From a virus, in IMG/VR virus record IMGVR_UViG_3300017987_000013, positions 1 through 64,000 of that record: DNA of 64,000 nucleotides, one strand, 5' to 3'. A model generated the notes under the pieces. It saw only the letters and a list, made by a program, of their open reading frames with translations, did not search any database and was not told the DNA's origin. Below, in pieces: positions 7,145 to 14,693 of this stretch (position 1 is the stretch's first letter; the number at the start of each line of letters is the position of its first letter). A program made the translations under genes and the position numbers.

Positions 7145-7365
7145 TAGATGACGACGGGGTGATCCGGTACGATGCAGGATATGGCCGCGTCGGCCTCGTG
7201 TTCGGCAAGGAAGGACACTGCAAGGGCTGTGGCGAATACACAACCTGCGTAGTTGCCGACACCAGTGAATCCGAATACGAACCTGCGACGGTGTGTGGGG
7301 CTTGCCTCGCCCGTATCATGTCGAGAATACAATCGGAGTGGCCAGCAGAACACCATATAAACTAA
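7141..7365 (+). CDS. Zinc-ribbon-like protein
   Basis: A 74-residue protein with HCKGCGEYTTC and VCGACLARIM, two CxxC knuckles 24-28 residues apart, as in small zinc ribbons. It overlaps the previous gene by 4 bp (ATGA). Confidence 0.6.
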   Translation: MIDDDGVIRYDAGYGRVGLVFGKEGHCKGCGEYTTCVVADTSESEYEPATVCGACLARIMSRIQSEWPAEHHIN

Positions 7366-7378
7366 GGAGGAACCCAGA

Positions 7379-7531
7379 ATGCAGTTAGGCGAAGAGCAGG
7401 AGCTACTCGAAGTCGTGCCCCAGCATCTACCAATCGAGGAGGAAGAGCCAAGTGAACCCGTACATAACCCCGAACCCGTTGAAGAACCTGTACATAAACC
7501 AGAATCCGTACCCGAACCCGTCGAGCGATGA
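7379..7531 (+). CDS. Short Pro-Glu-rich peptide overlapping the next gene
   Basis: A 50-residue acidic peptide with PEPV-type repeats (EPVHNPEPVEEPVHKPESVPEPVE). A strong AAGGAGG lies before the ATG, so this start is well supported. The last 80 bp are read in another frame by the next gene. The repeat-like composition in both frames suggests this segment grew by slippage. Confidence 0.45.
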   Translation: MQLGEEQELLEVVPQHLPIEEEEPSEPVHNPEPVEEPVHKPESVPEPVER

Positions 7532-8273
7532 CTACGAGCTTAAGAACGGGCTGTGGCGAAGGAAAGCGACGAGCGACGACGGGGTGTATTCGCTCGACAT
7601 CCCCGCTAGTGCTACGTTGGCCGCAACATTTCCAAAGTGGGTGCCGGGCGCTGACGAGGAAGCGAAGCCAGAAGAACCCAAGCCCGCGCGTCGTGTTCAA
7701 GGCCCGCTCTACGGTTGGCGCTGGTGGGTTCTGGTACACGAGAAGGACGGCTGGCGATTACGATCAACGACGCGCAACTATGTGTGGGAAGGCCCAACGA
7801 AGGCCGCGCACAAACGGCCGGCGCTTGAAGGTGCAACAGGAAAGGGACTCATGGGTGTGGTTTTGTACGGGGCCTACGATACCGCGGGTATCCACTGCTA
7901 CGACACGAAACAACAAGCGATCGCCCGTTTGTCAGATACCGTCTCTGAAATAAGTCGGTCGACCTCTGTACTCGGGTGTGTGGAGGTTTCCGGTACCGTG
8001 GTGCGACACGAACATGGGTATCGCGCCGAGAAAGCAACGATACAGGGTCTCACGATGTTCCGACGCGACCACGAGTCGTGGACGGACTTCGGATGGATGC
8101 GCGAGAAGATCGAGCCCACACCCGAACAGATCGCCGACCTTGAAGAGACGTACCAGGTAGACGTTGTGATCGAAGACGTGATCTCAGGCGATGCAACGCG
8201 CGACGAGTACAACGCGGAAGAATGTTTTCCGAACCTACCCTGTGGCGACGAGGAACGGACGATTGAGCTGTGA
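7452..8273 (+). CDS. Conserved hypothetical protein (GYRAE motif)
   Basis: A 273-residue protein. The core (about residues 75-210) has YGWRWWVL, then GIHCYDTKQQAIARL, then LGCVEVSGTVVRHEHGYRAE. This pattern is found, from memory, in small proteins of unknown function in phages and actinobacteria. The predicted GTG start at 7452 lies after GAGGAGGAAGAG. The first 30 residues are low-complexity and Pro/Asn-rich, and translation could start later. The C-terminus is acidic. Confidence 0.6.
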   Translation: MNPYITPNPLKNLYINQNPYPNPSSDDYELKNGLWRRKATSDDGVYSLDIPASATLAATFPKWVPGADEEAKPEEPKPARRVQGPLYGWRWWVLVHEKDGWRLRSTTRNYVWEGPTKAAHKRPALEGATGKGLMGVVLYGAYDTAGIHCYDTKQQAIARLSDTVSEISRSTSVLGCVEVSGTVVRHEHGYRAEKATIQGLTMFRRDHESWTDFGWMREKIEPTPEQIADLEETYQVDVVIEDVISGDATRDEYNAEECFPNLPCGDEERTIEL

Positions 8274-8294
8274 GGGTAGAAAAACCCTCACAGC
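8267..8294 (+). terminator. Perfect 10-bp hairpin over the stop codon
   Basis: GCTGTGAGGG (8267-8276) and CCCTCACAGC (8285-8294) pair perfectly around TAGAAAAA and include the stop codon of the preceding gene. No T tract follows, so this is either a weak terminator or an RNA-stability element. Confidence 0.4.
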
Positions 8295-8357
8295 CCTCCG
8301 TTCACCTCACACGCGGCCATTCTGGCCCGTCACAGCGATTTCTAAGGGGGTTCGCAA

Positions 8358-8576
8358 ATGACAAAAGCAGCACAAGAAGCGGATATTCGCGAAGGGCTGT
8401 GTCCGCAGCGCGGCGCACTGAGCGGCCAGTATCACAACGACCGCATCATGTGCCCCGTCTGCGGTCGGCACTTCAACATCAAAAATGAGCAATGGATAGC
8501 GCAACGCCGGTTACCACGACACAAACCGCTACGGAGTAACCATGAAGAACGAAGAACTCAAAGCCGCAATCAGTGA
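8358..8576 (+). CDS. Small zinc-finger-like protein
   Basis: A 72-residue protein with CPQRGAL followed by IMCPVCGRHFN, one likely zinc site. AAGGGGG lies before the ATG. The basic C-terminus overlaps the next gene by 35 bp in another frame. Confidence 0.5.
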   Translation: MTKAAQEADIREGLCPQRGALSGQYHNDRIMCPVCGRHFNIKNEQWIAQRRLPRHKPLRSNHEERRTQSRNQ

Positions 8577-8778
8577 GATCGAGCCCACTGAAGAAGAACT
8601 GGAAAGGCGGGCGACGAGGACCGGCCCGAAGATCGAAGCCGGGATCTCGCAGGTAGAACTCGCTGATCGACTCGGCCTACATCCGCGCACGATCGCGAAC
8701 TGGATTAGCGGCCAACAGCCCGTCAACGGAGCCGCGGCGATTCTGATTAAGCAGTGGGCGGGTTCAATGAAAGCCTAG
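8542..8778 (+). CDS. Helix-turn-helix (XRE-like) protein
   Basis: A 78-residue protein whose second half is a classical helix-turn-helix (ISQVELADRLGLHPRTIANW, about residues 44-63) as in small Cro/XRE-type regulators. The N-terminus is an acidic helix. No dedicated operator was found near it. It may regulate early genes or modulate host transcription. Start by GGAG 8 nt upstream. Confidence 0.7.
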   Translation: MKNEELKAAISEIEPTEEELERRATRTGPKIEAGISQVELADRLGLHPRTIANWISGQQPVNGAAAILIKQWAGSMKA

Positions 8779-8782
8779 AGCC

Positions 8783-9274
8783 GTGTCGTACCGTAATTAT
8801 TTACAGTCCCTCAGCTGGAAAACCCGTAGGATTAAAGCGTTCGAACGGGCTAACTTCAAATGCGAACGGTGTGGTGGACGTGCGGTGGATGTTCACCACC
8901 TTTCGTACAAGAATGTTGGGAACGAACGCGACGAAGACCTGCAAGCGCTGTGTAAGGCTTGCCACATCAAGTGTCACGGCGACAAGATCAAACAAAACGT
9001 TGCAGACGAGCCATTCCGCCTACAAATCCAGTGCCCTATGTGCCCCAACACTGAGATTGTGGTTTATGTGGGAGATGATTCGGTCGGTTATTGCTGCGAG
9101 TCCTGCGGCCATACATGGGATAAGTCACGCAAGAAACATCATACCAAGAAACGCCGGAGAAAAAAGACACGACCCAAGACAAAACAGAAGAAACGCCAGA
9201 AAGACCGGAAAAAGAAACCCAGTCCTTGCCCACACTGCAAACCTGGCGTGCCGTGTCTACGGCACATGCGATAG
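8783..9274 (+). CDS. HNH endonuclease with zinc ribbon and basic tail
   Basis: A 163-residue protein starting at GTG. Residues 8-65 are an HNH domain: FKCERCGG, then VDVHHLSYKNVGNERDEDLQALCKACHIKCH, with two zinc-knuckle pairs, the catalytic His pair and the Asn/His positions in place. A second zinc ribbon (CPMCP then CCESCG) follows, then a very Lys/Arg-rich stretch and CPHC. The protein may be a DNA-nicking nuclease or a homing enzyme. It is the last plus-strand gene, and its end overlaps the convergent RuvC-like gene by 18 bp. Confidence 0.75.
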   Translation: MSYRNYLQSLSWKTRRIKAFERANFKCERCGGRAVDVHHLSYKNVGNERDEDLQALCKACHIKCHGDKIKQNVADEPFRLQIQCPMCPNTEIVVYVGDDSVGYCCESCGHTWDKSRKKHHTKKRRRKKTRPKTKQKKRQKDRKKKPSPCPHCKPGVPCLRHMR

Positions 9275-9787
9275 ACGGTCAGCGATCTCCGGCCATTTGA
9301 CCTTATCAAGCGCGGCTAGGTGGGTCTTCGGAAGCTCGACTGCGCCCGGCAACCCGTAGCCCTGTAGCGCAGCCTGAAGAAGCCATAAGGCATCGCTTGT
9401 GTTGTTGTCGCAGCCGTCGTAACCCAGCCGCTTGACGGCCTCGACCAGAACCAACTCCTTGACGGCGTTACCCTTTCCGGTCGCCAGCTTCTTGAGCGTC
9501 GACGGCGGGATCTCAATCCAAGGCATTCGCTGTTCAGTGAGCTCTAGTCGCACAACGCCACCCAACTCGCCGATCTGGTGGGCTTGGTTGGCTCGAGCGT
9601 AGGCGTACCCCTCGATGACGACGAGGTCGATCGCGCCTTGGAACACGAACTGCATGACGCGGTCCCGGATCCACTGCAGGCGCTGCACTCCACGGTTATG
9701 GCTACTCGGGGGGGAGAATACGCCCGACCCACTTTGAGTCGCGAAGCCCGTCTTTCCAAGAGCTAGGTCCAATGCCAGTACGTTCAT
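9257..9787 (-). CDS. ruvC: RuvC-like Holliday junction resolvase
   Basis: A 176-residue RNase H-fold nuclease that should cut Holliday junctions and branched DNA, helping resolve phage concatemers before packaging. The acidic residues D7 (LALDLALGKTGFA), E59 (VVIEGYAYARAN) and D127/D132 (CDNNTSDALWLLQAA) match the RuvC active site. The ATG at 9787 has AAGGAG 8 nt upstream. An in-frame ATG at 9850 would add 21 residues and is coupled (ATGA) to the upstream gene with the same leader GGCGGTGAGTGC as that gene. Either start could be used. Confidence 0.78.
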   Translation of the reverse strand: MNVLALDLALGKTGFATQSGSGVFSPPSSHNRGVQRLQWIRDRVMQFVFQGAIDLVVIEGYAYARANQAHQIGELGGVVRLELTEQRMPWIEIPPSTLKKLATGKGNAVKELVLVEAVKRLGYDGCDNNTSDALWLLQAALQGYGLPGAVELPKTHLAALDKVKWPEIADRLSHVP

Positions 9788-9846
9788 TCGGGGATCTCCT
9801 TGATTCGCCAGAGGTGATCGGCGTAGGGCTTTGCGCTGGTAGCGGT

Positions 9847-10209
9847 TCATGCACTCACCGCCCTTGTTGCTGCCACACGTCGCTGTCTCCGGTGATCCAC
9901 ACACAACCCGCTTTCGTGTGTGGTTTTGAAACGACAGCCTAACTCTGCACAGAACTGTGCTTCGTTGCGCCAACGCTCACCGTAGTGTTTTTCGCAATAC
10001 TTACCGACCGTGGCGGGTTTACCACAGCGTAGACACGCATGATGTTTTATGCGGTGAAGGTGGACATACCGGACAGCCCAATCCTCGCCAGACAACTCAA
10101 ACGCGCCTACGTATCCGCAATCCCAACACCGCGCCTTTGCGATCGGCTCGTAGCCACCATACGCACAACCACACCGCATACAGCACAAGAGTCGGATTGC
10201 CTCTTTCAC
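9847..10209 (-). CDS. Cys-rich zinc-binding protein
   Basis: A 120-residue protein with at least four cysteine pairs (CCMRCG, CWDCG, CLRCGK, CEKH, CAELGC, CVDH), which could make two or three small zinc knuckles. The GTG start at 10209 carries GGCGGTGAGTGC, also seen before the alternative RuvC start. A longer GTG-started frame exists to 10272. Function unknown. Confidence 0.55.
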   Translation of the reverse strand: MKEAIRLLCCMRCGCAYGGYEPIAKARCWDCGYVGAFELSGEDWAVRYVHLHRIKHHACLRCGKPATVGKYCEKHYGERWRNEAQFCAELGCRFKTTHESGLCVDHRRQRRVAATRAVSA

Positions 10210-10286
10210 GCACTCACCGCCTTTGCGATAGCGCGGCGCGCCGCACCAGTAGATCCTCCCACCAACCGCCACGCTGCCACACGCTG

Positions 10287-11489
10287 TTAGTCGTTGTCAT
10301 TGTCGGCTCCCGTGATGCGGTCGATCTCAGAGATGATGCGAAAGGTTGCGCAACTAATGCCGCCGTACGCCGCAAGCCTCGTTGGGTCAGTGTCCGTCGC
10401 GCGCTTTTGTATTGCAGCATCGCGTTCCGTCTCCACCACCTCGCGTATCTGCGCAATTTGGCGGTCACGTTCGGAGATTATGTCTTCACGGCGCTCCAGA
10501 GCTTCGAGCTGTGCCGCGCACTTAGCGCGGAGGTCGTCGATTTCGTCGGCTGCATCATGCAGCATTCGCGCATCTGCCCCACCCAGGTAATACGCTGACG
10601 AGACCTCACCATAGAGACGTAGACAAAGACGGTTGGTACCCTCATACACGCCGTCGTCTCCCTGCATCTCCTTAAGTTGGGCGCGAAGGTCAGAAGACCC
10701 GCTAGCCTCGCCATACGGGTTTTCCTTGGCCCACGTAGCGCTAGCGTCTGCCGCAAGGTCGGCCCATGATGCCTGTTCGCGGTCAGCGTCGTCTGTGGCC
10801 GTAGGGTCGCCCGGGTTTGCCGCATTCGGCCCGTCAGGCAAAGGAGAGGCGGAGCCGCCCGACGTACTGGGGCTGTCGGGTACATCTGTAATGGCGCCCA
10901 CGGTTTCTTGACACCGTTCGGGCTGGCTCTCTTTGTGCTCCACGGAGTCCGCAATACCACCATCAGTTTCGTCCGCTTCTGCTAGATCCTTATCGGGCCT
11001 CTCGTCAACAATAGTGGGTTTCCACCCTGGCAAGTCTGCTGTCCGGCATTCAATCGTTGCAAGAGTTGCAGACGAGGGGCCGCTGGCCTCGGACTCAGAC
11101 GCCTGACCGGGCTGTACAGTTGGATGCAGATCAGCGTCAACCCCTGTAGCAGCGTGCCCCTCGGTTGCCCGTTTGGTCCGGTCTCGTGCAGCGTTCCAAC
11201 CTTCGATGAACGCTTCGCATACCACCTTAGCAATTCCTCGATCTATAGACCATTGCTCATAGAGTATCGTATTCCCGTACCATACCTGCCACAGGCCGTT
11301 GGGGTATTCGGGGCTGTAAACACGTTTTAGTTCCAATTCCTCACGCATCGTCGCCTCCGTTCGGTATATGTGCGGCCTCAACAGCTCCAAAGCGTTCTCC
11401 AGCAGCGCGACGGCAGGTGTGACGGCGTGTGCCGGATGTGAGGGGTCGTTGATCTCGTCATAGTGTAGGGGCGGAGTGATCTTTGGCAT
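10287..11489 (-). CDS. Hypothetical protein with disordered centre and C-terminal coiled coil
   Basis: A 400-residue protein. The N-terminal 110 residues look globular (LENALELLRPHIYRTEATM, then YGNTILYEQWSIDRGIAKVV). Residues 115-245 are low-complexity, acidic and rich in Ala, Pro, Ser and Asp. The C-terminal third is a predicted coiled coil (LRAKCAAQLEALERREDII, continuing to about residue 365). The start is 2 bp after the previous stop. I do not recognise it. Confidence 0.6.
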   Translation of the reverse strand: MPKITPPLHYDEINDPSHPAHAVTPAVALLENALELLRPHIYRTEATMREELELKRVYSPEYPNGLWQVWYGNTILYEQWSIDRGIAKVVCEAFIEGWNAARDRTKRATEGHAATGVDADLHPTVQPGQASESEASGPSSATLATIECRTADLPGWKPTIVDERPDKDLAEADETDGGIADSVEHKESQPERCQETVGAITDVPDSPSTSGGSASPLPDGPNAANPGDPTATDDADREQASWADLAADASATWAKENPYGEASGSSDLRAQLKEMQGDDGVYEGTNRLCLRLYGEVSSAYYLGGADARMLHDAADEIDDLRAKCAAQLEALERREDIISERDRQIAQIREVVETERDAAIQKRATDTDPTRLAAYGGISCATFRIISEIDRITGADNDND

Positions 11490-11490
11490 C

Positions 11491-11760
11491 CTACGGTCCT
11501 TCCCATTCTGGAAGTTGTTCATATTCGTAGTCAGTCATGTACTTGATGGTCACCAGAAACGAACTGCCATCGGCGCCACCCTCAAGCCACGACTTTACCG
11601 CCACCATAGCAGTGTCCAGGTCCCGCTCAGTCGCCCGAGAGTAGTTACCTGTTGGCCCGATTACATATCGCGGCTTCTTAGTGGTCATGTAGTACACCCC
11701 TGCACTCGCTGGGTAAGCAGCTCCTGTCGCCGCTAGCAACGCTTGCTTTAGGTTAGTCAT
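11491..11760 (-). CDS. Hypothetical protein
   Basis: An 89-residue protein starting MTNLKQALLAATGAAYPASA, with GGGAGAAATCTCG upstream of the ATG. A YVIGPTG and a WLEGGADGSSFLVTIKY stretch suggest beta strands. It is in the run of coupled small genes. Confidence 0.55.
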   Translation of the reverse strand: MTNLKQALLAATGAAYPASAGVYYMTTKKPRYVIGPTGNYSRATERDLDTAMVAVKSWLEGGADGSSFLVTIKYMTDYEYEQLPEWEGP

Positions 11761-12046
11761 CGAGATTTCTCCCAACACAGTTCACGTCTGCAATAGTTTC
11801 CGGTAGCGGGCGGTACTGGTGCGTGGCGTCATCCGCTTCTGTTAGGTCTGTTGCGGCCTCCCATGCAGCATCCAAGTTCGTTTCGACGAGCACTTCAACC
11901 GCCGCATCCCTAATTTGTGCTATCGCCGTCCTTAGTTTGATGATCTCTTCTCTAAAGCGGGCGTTCTGCGTGTGCAACTCCAAACAGTCTTCGCGAGCCT
12001 CTATAGATTCTCTTAGACAATTGTGATGGTAACTAGCATCAACCAT
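11753..12046 (-). CDS. Hypothetical coiled-coil protein
   Basis: A 97-residue protein with a helical N-terminal half (LHTQNARFREEIIKLRTAI). The C-terminus reads TDLTEADDATHQYRPLPETI. Its ATG directly follows the stop of the upstream gene (TAATG). No function assigned. Confidence 0.5.
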   Translation of the reverse strand: MVDASYHHNCLRESIEAREDCLELHTQNARFREEIIKLRTAIAQIRDAAVEVLVETNLDAAWEAATDLTEADDATHQYRPLPETIADVNCVGRNLDD

Positions 12047-12383
12047 TAACCCTCGCTTTCGCCGCTAGCGCGGCCTCGCAAATGGCTTTGGGTGCGGTGT
12101 TGGCCGTCCTAGAGCACCGGAACAGTGAGACTTCGCCCAATGGTGCACCCTCGTTGTGTATCGAGCACCACCACCCACCATTCGCGTTGGAGCCAATCGT
12201 TACATACACACCCTCCTCCCGCATCTTCTCCACCACCGCCCAAGCGTCGGCTATGGAGTGCTCGGGGTCCCACACGAATATAGATGAAACTTCGACGCCA
12301 TTCTCGTCATACCAACCCACTTTCCACTCGCCCAATTCCCACTCCATCACGTCTTCTGCAATCCTGCGGTTGAAATCAGCCAT
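12039..12383 (-). CDS. Phage ABA-sandwich domain protein
   Basis: A 114-residue protein. WDPEHSIADAWAVVEKMREEG, then VYVTIGSNANGGWWCSIHNEG, then APKAICEAALAA match the phage ABA-sandwich family, a small alpha-beta fold common in phage early regions and of unknown function. The start follows GGGGGCGACG, a leader also used by the next gene upstream. Confidence 0.7.
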   Translation of the reverse strand: MADFNRRIAEDVMEWELGEWKVGWYDENGVEVSSIFVWDPEHSIADAWAVVEKMREEGVYVTIGSNANGGWWCSIHNEGAPLGEVSLFRCSRTANTAPKAICEAALAAKARVNG

Positions 12384-12579
12384 CGTCGCCCCCGATTTCT
12401 GAGCCAATTGGCCGGGCTCCCTCGTCTGGGTATTCGAGGCAGTAAGCACAGTGTTTCGTTCGGACGCCTTGTATGCCATCGCCGGGCGACAGCATAACTA
12501 TGATCTCTGTGTCAGGCTCGGCGTGGTGGGCATCGGCGAACGTGCACAGGTCGGCTATTTCACTCACGGTCAACAGCAT
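12376..12579 (-). CDS. Hypothetical protein
   Basis: A 67-residue protein (MLLTVSEIADLCTFADAHHA, with HCAYCLEYPDEG near the end). The start has GGGGCGACG immediately upstream. It overlaps both neighbours. Confidence 0.5.
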   Translation of the reverse strand: MLLTVSEIADLCTFADAHHAEPDTEIIVMLSPGDGIQGVRTKHCAYCLEYPDEGARPIGSEIGGDDG

Positions 12580-12778
12580 CGTCGCCCCTGTGATGTGGAT
12601 AGATCCTATTGTACGCATCCTCGGACGCCGCATCTATTCTGTGTGGGTCATCGTCCGCAAGGTAGGCAATCATATAAAACATATGTTCGCACGCCTCGTG
12701 AGCATCGCCCATGTTTTCAATAAGATCAAAAGAAAACCCAGCATTGTCATCCATGCAGTGTTGGTATGAACCAGCCAT
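12560..12778 (-). CDS. Hypothetical protein
   Basis: A 72-residue acidic protein with Cys, His and Met clusters (CMDDNAGFSFDLIENMGDAH). The ATG overlaps the stop of the upstream gene (TAATG). Not recognised. Confidence 0.5.
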   Translation of the reverse strand: MAGSYQHCMDDNAGFSFDLIENMGDAHEACEHMFYMIAYLADDDPHRIDAASEDAYNRIYPHHRGDDAVDRE

Positions 12779-13098
12779 TATTTCTCGCCTCCTGTAAGTG
12801 CGCGGAGCATATCGTGTATGTTGTCACATGCTTTGATGTACTGATCCCAATACCCAACCTGCTCGGCATAGGTGCACTTATCTCGAATGCGGTACGTCTC
12901 AAAACGATGATTACGCACCGCCATAAGCACATCCTCCGCCCTCACAAACCCCTCTGCTTTGAGGTGAGCGGCAATTTCTTCGCTCGCCCTAGCATACACC
13001 TCGTTGCTTGTTATATCGTCCACACCACGAGAAACTGCACGCACCCATTTTGTTTTCTTCAATGCGGCGTGCAACTCGGTTTCAAGTTCTTTGGCCAT
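12778..13098 (-). CDS. Hypothetical protein, paralogue of the adjacent upstream gene
   Basis: A 106-residue helical protein. Its centre and end (LKAEGFVRAEDVLMAVRNHR through LRALTGGEK) line up with the neighbour at 13082-13465 (IKGFVSVEDAADIAETQR through IRALTGGDEN), so the two probably arose by duplication. Confidence 0.55.
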   Translation of the reverse strand: MAKELETELHAALKKTKWVRAVSRGVDDITSNEVYARASEEIAAHLKAEGFVRAEDVLMAVRNHRFETYRIRDKCTYAEQVGYWDQYIKACDNIHDMLRALTGGEK

Positions 13099-13465
13099 TC
13101 TCATCGCCCCCTGTGAGTGCGCGGATACGGTTCCGTATTATCCAAGCCTGTTCGGCTAATCTCTTGTAAAGGAACACAAGTTCCTCGTTGTAATTTTGCG
13201 ACTTCTCAAACTTGTGTTTTGTTGCCACACACAACACCCGTTGGGTTTCTGCGATGTCGGCTGCATCCTCCACGCTCACGAATCCTTTTATTTTGAGGTA
13301 TTCTGACTCGCTTTCCTCCTTCGCCTGTTGCTCATCGATGTGGGCGAGCAGCTCGCGACACCATCCATATAGCTTGTGTCGGTATTGATCGGATGTGGGA
13401 TGACTCGGATTATCCCTGAGCCAATCCAGCGCCTCGCGTACATTCTCGAGTTCTTTTGAGGTCAT
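13082..13465 (-). CDS. Hypothetical protein, paralogue of the adjacent downstream gene
   Basis: A 127-residue charged helical protein with the GFVSVEDAADI and RALTGG elements shared with the gene at 12778-13098. It carries an additional N-terminal helix of about 40 residues (NVREALDWLRDNPSHPTSDQ). The start is preceded by GGGGGTGATGG. Confidence 0.55.
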   Translation of the reverse strand: MTSKELENVREALDWLRDNPSHPTSDQYRHKLYGWCRELLAHIDEQQAKEESESEYLKIKGFVSVEDAADIAETQRVLCVATKHKFEKSQNYNEELVFLYKRLAEQAWIIRNRIRALTGGDENGQRT

Positions 13466-13815
13466 CCATCACCCCCTAGCGCGGCCTTAAGTATCACCCT
13501 CCCAATTTCGTACCTGTCGCCCGCTGGTTCACCAAACACAACAGGCCCTAGATCTTCTGTGATACTATGCCATTGCTCGTCCGTCAACGCATCCACGGCG
13601 GCGTTGATCATGGTACGGGTTGCACGCTGAACACACTTGCGTGCGCCCAACATCGCGACCTCTTCCAAGGACATATGCAGGCGTTCCCTAGCCTCCTCGT
13701 CAGTCCACTGCACAGGGTCGATTGTTATTTCCATGGACAGCGCCCGAAGCACCCTGGTGCCTAGCGCATCTTCTAATGCCCTCACCGCGGCCTCTAGTGG
13801 TGTGTCAGTCGGCAT
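13462..13815 (-). CDS. Hypothetical helical protein
   Basis: A 117-residue protein of predicted helices (LEAAVRALEDALGTRVLRAL and RATRTMINAAVDALTDEQWH). The ATG at 13815 has GGAGACCGACG before it. It overlaps the next gene (ATGA). Confidence 0.5.
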   Translation of the reverse strand: MPTDTPLEAAVRALEDALGTRVLRALSMEITIDPVQWTDEEARERLHMSLEEVAMLGARKCVQRATRTMINAAVDALTDEQWHSITEDLGPVVFGEPAGDRYEIGRVILKAALGGDG

Positions 13816-14083
13816 CGTCGGTCTCCAGTGCTTTGCGGAGTGCAAGAAATTCCTTATGGTGAGTTACGTAGAACTTGATGCCGTGGGCTATTGTTGGCTG
13901 GGCTAGTGCGTTCACCTTATTCGCCGCCACCTCGATCCGCTTGAGCCGGGCGTTCTCGGCTTCGAGGTCGTTAGCCCGCGCCTCTGTGTTGGCTTGGTCG
14001 ATATTGGCTAAATGCAATTGCTCTGCGAGGTGTTTCACCTCTACTAGCAACTCTTGCCGCTTTTCAATCGCCTCTGTATTCAT
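13805..14083 (-). CDS. Coiled-coil protein
   Basis: A 92-residue protein that is almost entirely a predicted coiled coil (VEVKHLAEQLHLANIDQ through LEAENARLKRIEVAANKV). Similar short coiled coils occur in phage early operons. Start by GAGCGAGCG. Confidence 0.55.
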   Translation of the reverse strand: MNTEAIEKRQELLVEVKHLAEQLHLANIDQANTEARANDLEAENARLKRIEVAANKVNALAQPTIAHGIKFYVTHHKEFLALRKALETDDAD

Positions 14084-14318
14084 CGCTCGCTCGTTCGATT
14101 GCTTGTTGTAGTGTGGTCCCACATGTGCCAACATACACCGTTCCATCTTTCCACCATGCATACTTTGATAGCCCCTCTACAACGCCGCGCAAAAACTCGC
14201 TTTGGGCGTCCTGCTTAAGTATCCCGTTCTCGCGTTCGAGTTCCGCGATGCGGGCTGCTACCACACCCGAATGATTGTCCTGCACGTAAGCGATATACTT
14301 ATCGTTGGTTATTGCCAT
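14064..14318 (-). CDS. Hypothetical protein
   Basis: An 84-residue protein with a heptad-like segment (VAARIAELERENGILKQDA) and a WKDGTVYVGTCG strand. GGAGGTGAGTG precedes the ATG. It overlaps both neighbours. Confidence 0.5.
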   Translation of the reverse strand: MAITNDKYIAYVQDNHSGVVAARIAELERENGILKQDAQSEFLRGVVEGLSKYAWWKDGTVYVGTCGTTLQQAIERASDEYRGD

Positions 14319-14584
14319 CACTCACCTCCGTCTAGCCACGCACGAAGGTCCGCAAGTAAAGTACAACGGGCGCACAAACGTGCGTCTTCTGTAGACCCTT
14401 CGATATTGACACAATTAGAATCAAGGTGGCCACCGAGTTCTATGGTATGTCTCATTACCTCCCGTGCCTCCTCGACACGCTTGAGTGCGCGTTCGGCTAC
14501 GTCGCAAAGCCAGTGGTAATCTGGCGCTTCATCTTCGGGTGGCGCTTCCGCCTTTAGGCCCTGCACCCGCTCAAAGTCAGTCAT
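14318..14584 (-). CDS. Hypothetical protein
   Basis: An 88-residue protein starting MTDFERVQGLKAE with a GGAGGAAAG ribosome-binding site. A CxxC (LCARCTLLADL) near the C-terminus and an acidic middle are the only notable features. Confidence 0.5.
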   Translation of the reverse strand: MTDFERVQGLKAEAPPEDEAPDYHWLCDVAERALKRVEEAREVMRHTIELGGHLDSNCVNIEGSTEDARLCARCTLLADLRAWLDGGE

Positions 14585-14693
14585 CTTTCCTCCACGTCCG
14601 TGGCTCACAACGGTACCACGTTGTCGGGAAATCTATTTCGCGATCCTCGATCGCACATTCCCCGGCCCGCATATCGTCAACGTAGACGGTCAT
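14577..14693 (-). CDS. Short DUF4031-like N-terminus
   Basis: A 38-residue peptide starting MTVYVDDMRAGECA. MTVYVDDMRA is the characteristic start of DUF4031 proteins, which are normally about 90-110 residues. Here the frame ends after 38 residues, with a C-terminus (WYRCEPRTWRKDD) that does not follow the family. It overlaps the neighbour (ATGA) at both ends, so it seems translated. It may be a minimised or truncated family member. Confidence 0.5.
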   Translation of the reverse strand: MTVYVDDMRAGECAIEDREIDFPTTWYRCEPRTWRKDD

